Origin: Pseudomonadota bacterium
GTDB taxonomy: Bacteria > Pseudomonadota > Gammaproteobacteria > Burkholderiales > Burkholderiaceae_C
Assembly (NCBI GenBank): GCA_030918015.1
Contig: JAUPTP010000054.1
Coordinates: 1 to 9,002 of the forward strand
Direction of reading: 5' to 3'
Length of the DNA: 9,002 nucleotides
Part shown: in pieces, positions 6,290 to 9,002 of the stretch
Layout: each line of letters begins with the position of its first letter
How positions within the stretch are numbered: position 1 is the stretch's first letter
Notes under the pieces: generated by a model
What the model was told of the DNA's origin: nothing
The model's database searches: none
Seen by the model: the letters and a program-made list of their open reading frames with translations, nothing else
Position numbers and translations under genes: made by a program

Positions 6290-7003
6290 GTGCATCCAGA
6301 CAACGACGATTTGAACGACGAAGGCCGCCCGGTCTCGACGGTGATCCGCGAGCGCATCCGTGCCTCCGGCCGGCGTTTCCACGCCAACGACAACATCGCC
6401 GACTTCATCCGCCCGGGCGAGCTCGACGCGCTGCTCGACGAGGTCGCCGGGCGCATGTCGGGCGTGCTCGAGAGCCTGGTGATCGACACCGAGAGCGACC
6501 ACAACACCCAGGACACCGCGCGCCGCGTCGCCAAGATGTACCTGAAGGAGGTGTTCCGCGGCCGCTACGAGCCGCAGCCGCCGGTCACCGAGTTCCCCAA
6601 CGCCGAGCGGCTGGGCGAGCTGATGATCGTCGGGCCCATCACCGTGCGCAGCGCCTGCTCGCACCACCTGTGCCCGATCATCGGCAAGCTGTGGATCGGC
6701 ATCCTGCCCAACGAGCACTCGGCGCTGATCGGCCTGTCGAAGTACGCGCGCCTGGCCGAGTGGGTGATGAGCCGCCCGCAGATCCAGGAGGAGGCGATCA
6801 TCCAGGTCGCCGACCTGCTGGCCGACAAGATGCAGCCCGACGGCCTGGCGCTGGTCATGGAGGCCGACCACTTCTGCATGGGCTGGCGCGGCGTGCGCGA
6901 TCTGGACTCCAAGATGATCAACAGCGTGATGCGCGGCGCCTTCCTGAAGGATCCGAACCTGCGCCGCGAGTTCCTGTCGCTGCTGGGCCAGCGCAAGGGC
7001 TGA
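6290..7003 (+). CDS. folE: GTP cyclohydrolase I, divergent type
   Basis: This 237-aa enzyme should convert GTP to 7,8-dihydroneopterin triphosphate, the first step toward folate and other pterins. The zinc ligands are visible: Cys123 and His126 in SACSHHLCP, and Cys196 in DHFCMGWRG. Substrate-site residues include Ser150/Lys151 (IGLSK), Arg154, Gln166/Glu167 (QIQEE), His194 and Arg203 in RGVRD. Compared with the E. coli enzyme it has Ser124 for the Glu after the first zinc Cys, a two-residue insertion before IGLSK, Glu168 in place of Arg after QE, and a different C-terminal segment (SKMINSVMRGAFL rather than the Thr-rich stretch). It starts with GTG at 6290 behind a weak purine stretch (GAAAG); an upstream ATG at 6263 runs into a stop after five codons. 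Residues ~1-35 are a variable N-terminus. It leads a probable operon with the BLUF gene 69 bases downstream. It may be a second, specialised folE copy rather than the housekeeping gene. Confidence 0.9.
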   Translation: MHPDNDDLNDEGRPVSTVIRERIRASGRRFHANDNIADFIRPGELDALLDEVAGRMSGVLESLVIDTESDHNTQDTARRVAKMYLKEVFRGRYEPQPPVTEFPNAERLGELMIVGPITVRSACSHHLCPIIGKLWIGILPNEHSALIGLSKYARLAEWVMSRPQIQEEAIIQVADLLADKMQPDGLALVMEADHFCMGWRGVRDLDSKMINSVMRGAFLKDPNLRREFLSLLGQRKG

Positions 7004-7060
7004 GCCCGCCGCCGCCCCACCCCGATCCCGCCACTGTCCGTCCATGCCCGCCCGGGGCGA

Positions 7061-7067
7061 AAAGGAA
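7061..7067 (+). promoter_or_regulatory. Ribosome site of the BLUF gene
   Basis: AAAGGAA lies here; the AGGA core is 6 bases before the ATG at 7073 and 9 before a second in-frame ATG at 7076. Either could serve, changing the protein by one Met. Confidence 0.6.
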
Positions 7068-7072
7068 TCCCG

Positions 7073-7501
7073 ATGATGGTCCGCCTGCTGTACGCGAGCC
7101 GCGCCACCGCGGTCAGCCCCGAGACGATCGACGCCATCCTGGCGCAGTCGCGCGCGCACAACCCCGCGCAGGGCATCACCGGCATCCTCTGCCACGGCGG
7201 CGAGGTCTTCATGCAGGTGCTCGAGGGCGGGCGCGACGCGGTCAACCAGCTCTACGGCGCGATCGTGCGCGACGACCGCCACCACGACGTGACCCTGCTG
7301 CACTTCGAGGAGATCGCCGAGCGACGCTTCGCCGCCTGGACGATGGGGGCGGTCAACCTGGCGCGGATCAACCCCTCGATCGTGCTGAAGTACAGCGCCC
7401 GGCCGCTGCTCGATCCCTTCTCGGTCTCGGGCCAGGCCTCGATGGCGATGCTCGAGGAGCTGATCGCCACCGCCGCGATCGTCGGGCGTGCCGGCAGCTG
7501 A
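7073..7501 (+). CDS. Stand-alone short BLUF blue-light sensor protein
   Basis: This 142-aa protein is a BLUF domain (sensor of blue light using FAD) with only a short C-terminal tail. The flavin photocycle residues are present: Tyr7 (LLYASR), Asn30 (NPAQGITGIL), Gln48 (FMQVLEGG), and Trp89 and Met91 (AAWTMG). The Asn-to-Gln (18) and Gln-to-Trp (41) spacings equal those of AppA and PixD. Residues ~1-95 form the BLUF core; ~96-142 should be the capping helices seen in short BLUF proteins. There is no output domain, so it probably signals by binding a partner, as PixD and some BLUF antirepressors do. It follows folE by 69 bases with its own ribosome site and overlaps the start of the DUF429 gene by 14 bases, so all three are probably co-transcribed. 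No obvious partner such as a PixE-like or MerR-type protein is inside the window. Confidence 0.93.
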   Translation: MMVRLLYASRATAVSPETIDAILAQSRAHNPAQGITGILCHGGEVFMQVLEGGRDAVNQLYGAIVRDDRHHDVTLLHFEEIAERRFAAWTMGAVNLARINPSIVLKYSARPLLDPFSVSGQASMAMLEELIATAAIVGRAGS

Positions 7502-8384
7502 GGCCGGGGGCGATCCGGACACGCGGCTGCTGGGCATCGACTTCAGCAGCCGGCCCGACCGGCACAAGCCGATCGTCGTGGCCGAGGGCCGGCTCGACGG
7601 CCTCACGCTGCGGCTCCAGGCCCTGCACGCGCTGCCGGATGCGCACGACTTCTCCCGCCTGCTGCACATGCCCGGCCCGTGGCTGGGCGCCTTCGACCTG
7701 CCCTTCGGGCTGCCGCGCGAGCTGGTCGAGGCGCTGGGCTGGCCGGACAGCGACTGGGCCGCGCTGATCGGCCATTACCGGCGCCTGTCCCGACCGGAGA
7801 TCCGGGCCACCTTCGCCGCCTTCTGCGCGGCCCGGCCGGTCGGGGCCAAGTTCGCGCACCGCGCCTGCGACCGGCCGGCCGGCGCCTCGCCGTCGATGAA
7901 ATGGGTCAATCCGCCAGTGGCGTTCATGCTGCACGCGGGCGCGCCGGCGCTGCTCGACGCCGGCTGCCACCTGCCGGGTCTGCACGCGGGCGACCACCGC
8001 CGCATCGCGCTGGAGGCCTATCCCGGCCGCACCGCACGCGCCGTGCTGGGCCGCACCAGCTACAAGAGCGACGAGCGGCGACGCCAGGACGCGCCGCGAC
8101 ACCAGGCGCGCGAGCGGCTGCTCGCGGCGCTGACCTCCGGCCAGGCCAGCCCGGACCTCGGCATGCGGCTGCAGATCGATCCCGGCCAGCATCAAGCCCT
8201 GCTCGAGGACGCGCGCGGCGACCGGCTCGATGCCGTGCTGTGCCTGCTGCAGGCGGCCGAGGCCTGCCGACGCCCGAACCTGGGCCTGCCGGCGCGGATC
8301 GACCCGCTCGAGGGCTGGATCACGGGTGTGCCATGTGCAGCGCCGGTGTCACCTTCTGGAGCAGCCTCGCGCTCCACCGGGTAA
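7488..8384 (+). CDS. DUF429 family protein, predicted RNase H-fold nuclease
   Basis: This protein of up to 298 aa belongs to the DUF429 group, which is predicted from structure-based comparison to have an RNase H fold; to my knowledge its biochemical role is not established. Candidate catalytic acids: Asp18 in the first strand (LLGIDFSSRP), Asp70 (LGAFDLPFG), Glu176 (IALEAYPGRT) and Asp248 (RLDAVLCLLQAAEA). The family-typical end DPLEGWI is at 272-278, followed by an unconserved 20-residue tail rich in Ala, Ser and Pro. Lys193 in SYKSD is also in a conserved-looking position. I use the GTG at 7488, overlapping the BLUF stop by 14 bases; it has no good ribosome site, so translation may be coupled to the BLUF gene. 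No other ATG or GTG occurs before the first strand at codon ~13. The protein is soluble with no signal peptide. Placement after folE and BLUF suggests a role in the same response, but that is inference. Confidence 0.82.
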   Translation: MPAAEAGGDPDTRLLGIDFSSRPDRHKPIVVAEGRLDGLTLRLQALHALPDAHDFSRLLHMPGPWLGAFDLPFGLPRELVEALGWPDSDWAALIGHYRRLSRPEIRATFAAFCAARPVGAKFAHRACDRPAGASPSMKWVNPPVAFMLHAGAPALLDAGCHLPGLHAGDHRRIALEAYPGRTARAVLGRTSYKSDERRRQDAPRHQARERLLAALTSGQASPDLGMRLQIDPGQHQALLEDARGDRLDAVLCLLQAAEACRRPNLGLPARIDPLEGWITGVPCAAPVSPSGAASRSTG

Positions 8385-8454
8385 ATGCCGACTGGCCGGG
8401 GCGCACCCGGACCGGGACCATCGCCAACAGACGATTGTTGCTGCTGATGTTCCC
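8385..8454. other. Intergenic gap before the TonB receptor, with small inverted repeats
   Basis: This 70-bp gap has CCGGG-GCGCA-CCCGG at 8396-8410 and CAACA-GACGAT-TGTTG at 8425-8440. Neither is followed by a T-run, so no terminator is called. The second, 15 bases before the receptor ATG, could be an operator or could hide the ribosome site. I see no Fur box and no cobalamin riboswitch boxes. Any receptor promoter may lie inside the preceding gene. Confidence 0.35.
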
Positions 8455-9002
8455 ATGACCTGCTTCCGTGTTTCCCGTCCCCATGCCCGCACGCCGCTCG
8501 TGCTGGCCCTGATCGCCGCGCTGCCGGTGCTGGCGTCGGCCCAGGCCGCCGCGCCCGGCGCCTCGACCGAGCTGGAGGGCGTCGTCGTCACCGGTTCGAC
8601 CCGCGAGCGCCGCGCGCAGGACGTGCCCTACGCGATCACCACGGTGGGCGAGGCGGCGCTGCGCGACAGCGGCCCGATGGTGAACCTGTCGGAGTCGATG
8701 GCGCGCGTGCCCGGCCTGGTGGTGGCCAACCGCAACAACCATGCGCAGGACCTGCAGATCAGCAGCCGCGGCTTCGGCGCGCGCGCCGGCTTCGGCGTGC
8801 GCGGCCTGCGGCTGTATGCCGACGGCATCCCCGCGACCATGCCCGACGGCCAGGGCCAGGTGGCGCATTTCGACCTCGCCGGCGCCGAGCGCGTCGAGGT
8901 GCTGCGCGGGCCGTTCTCGGCGCTGTACGGCAACGCCTCCGGCGGCGTGATCGCGCTGTTCTCGAAGCCGGTGCGCGAGCGCCAGTTCGAGGCCGGGCTG
9001 GA
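8455..9002 (+). CDS. TonB-dependent outer-membrane receptor (N-terminal part, runs off the window)
   Basis: The frame from the ATG at 8455 stays open to the window edge (182 codons seen). Residues ~1-29 form a signal peptide: basic start, hydrophobic LVLALIAALPVLA, then a cleavage site after Ala-Ser-Ala29. Residues ~42-46 (EGVVVTG) resemble a TonB box region. The plug domain follows (~48-165), with the motifs DLQISSRGFGARAGFGVRG, LYADGIPATMPDGQGQ, ERVEVLRGPFSALYGNASGG. Such receptors import iron chelates, cobalamin or other scarce solutes using TonB-ExbBD energy. The substrate cannot be told, because the barrel is missing. The plug variant ADGIPATMPDGQGQ is reminiscent of siderophore or ferric-citrate-type receptors. 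The start has no clear ribosome site; an ATG at 8447 is in another frame and stops at once. It follows the DUF429 gene by 70 bases in the same direction, but may be independently transcribed. Confidence 0.9.
   Translation, partial: MTCFRVSRPHARTPLVLALIAALPVLASAQAAAPGASTELEGVVVTGSTRERRAQDVPYAITTVGEAALRDSGPMVNLSESMARVPGLVVANRNNHAQDLQISSRGFGARAGFGVRGLRLYADGIPATMPDGQGQVAHFDLAGAERVEVLRGPFSALYGNASGGVIALFSKPVRERQFEAGL

Noticed and set aside
6998..7008. GGGC-TGA-GCCC at the end of folE as a terminator
   Set aside because: 4-bp stem with a 3-base loop and no T-run, with a likely co-transcribed gene downstream.
6092..7669. Long minus-strand open frame opposite folE, BLUF and part of the DUF429 gene
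   Set aside because: It covers three plus-strand genes with clear family motifs and has no motif of its own; it is a GC-bias shadow.
7368..8195. 275-codon minus-strand open frame opposite the DUF429 gene
   Set aside because: Shadow of the DUF429 frame; no recognisable motifs and antisense-like composition.
8396..8410. GC-rich hairpin CCGGG-GCGCA-CCCGG after the DUF429 gene as a terminator
   Set aside because: Only a 5-bp stem with no following T-run; such repeats are common by chance in this base composition.
8385..8454. Fur box or cobalamin riboswitch upstream of the TonB receptor
   Set aside because: I looked for the GATAAT-type Fur repeats and for the conserved riboswitch boxes and saw neither; the gap is also too short for a full riboswitch.

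Overview
The window is GC-rich DNA (roughly 70% G+C by eye in the coding parts) with tight gene packing and a strong third-position G/C bias. The protein families and codon use suggest a betaproteobacterium of the Burkholderiales, possibly near Leptothrix, Sphaerotilus or Rubrivivax. That placement is a judgement from style and family content, not from a marker gene. No rRNA, tRNA, insertion sequence, phage gene or CRISPR array was seen. It reads as ordinary chromosome rich in signalling genes.

Layout: (1) 76-909, minus strand, an unrecognised 277-aa protein with two helical parts joined by a Pro/Ala/Val linker. (2) 910-1286, a 377-bp gene-free stretch whose right-hand ~250 bp is clearly AT-richer than its surroundings and holds several TTC-N-GAA elements. 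(3) 1287-5329, plus strand, a two-gene signalling operon: a cytoplasmic PAS-PAS histidine kinase, then, joined by an ATGA overlap, an 839-aa response regulator with the order REC-REC-PAS-GGDEF-EAL, so the output is cyclic-di-GMP turnover. (4) 5313-6110, minus strand, a class I glutamine-amidotransferase-like hydrolase (peptidase C26, PuuD type) whose 3' end overlaps that of the regulator by 17 bp. (5) 6111-6289, a divergent promoter region with two inverted repeats. (6) 6290-8384, plus strand, a probable operon of a divergent GTP cyclohydrolase I (folE), a stand-alone short BLUF blue-light sensor and a DUF429 predicted RNase H-fold protein. (7) 8455 to the window edge, plus strand, the N-terminal part of a TonB-dependent outer-membrane receptor.

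How they may work together: the kinase-regulator pair is a complete phosphorelay into c-di-GMP. The first receiver has all the usual residues, the second lacks one metal-binding acid, the GGDEF domain has its active motif but no recognisable inhibitory I-site, and the EAL domain keeps every catalytic residue checked. The folE-BLUF-DUF429 group is the most interesting unit: a photoreceptor with no output domain lies between a pterin-biosynthesis paralogue and a predicted nuclease, which suggests a light-linked function. No photolyase, cryptochrome or LitR/MerR regulator is inside the window, so this link is inference. Any connection between the BLUF protein and the nearby c-di-GMP regulator is also speculation.
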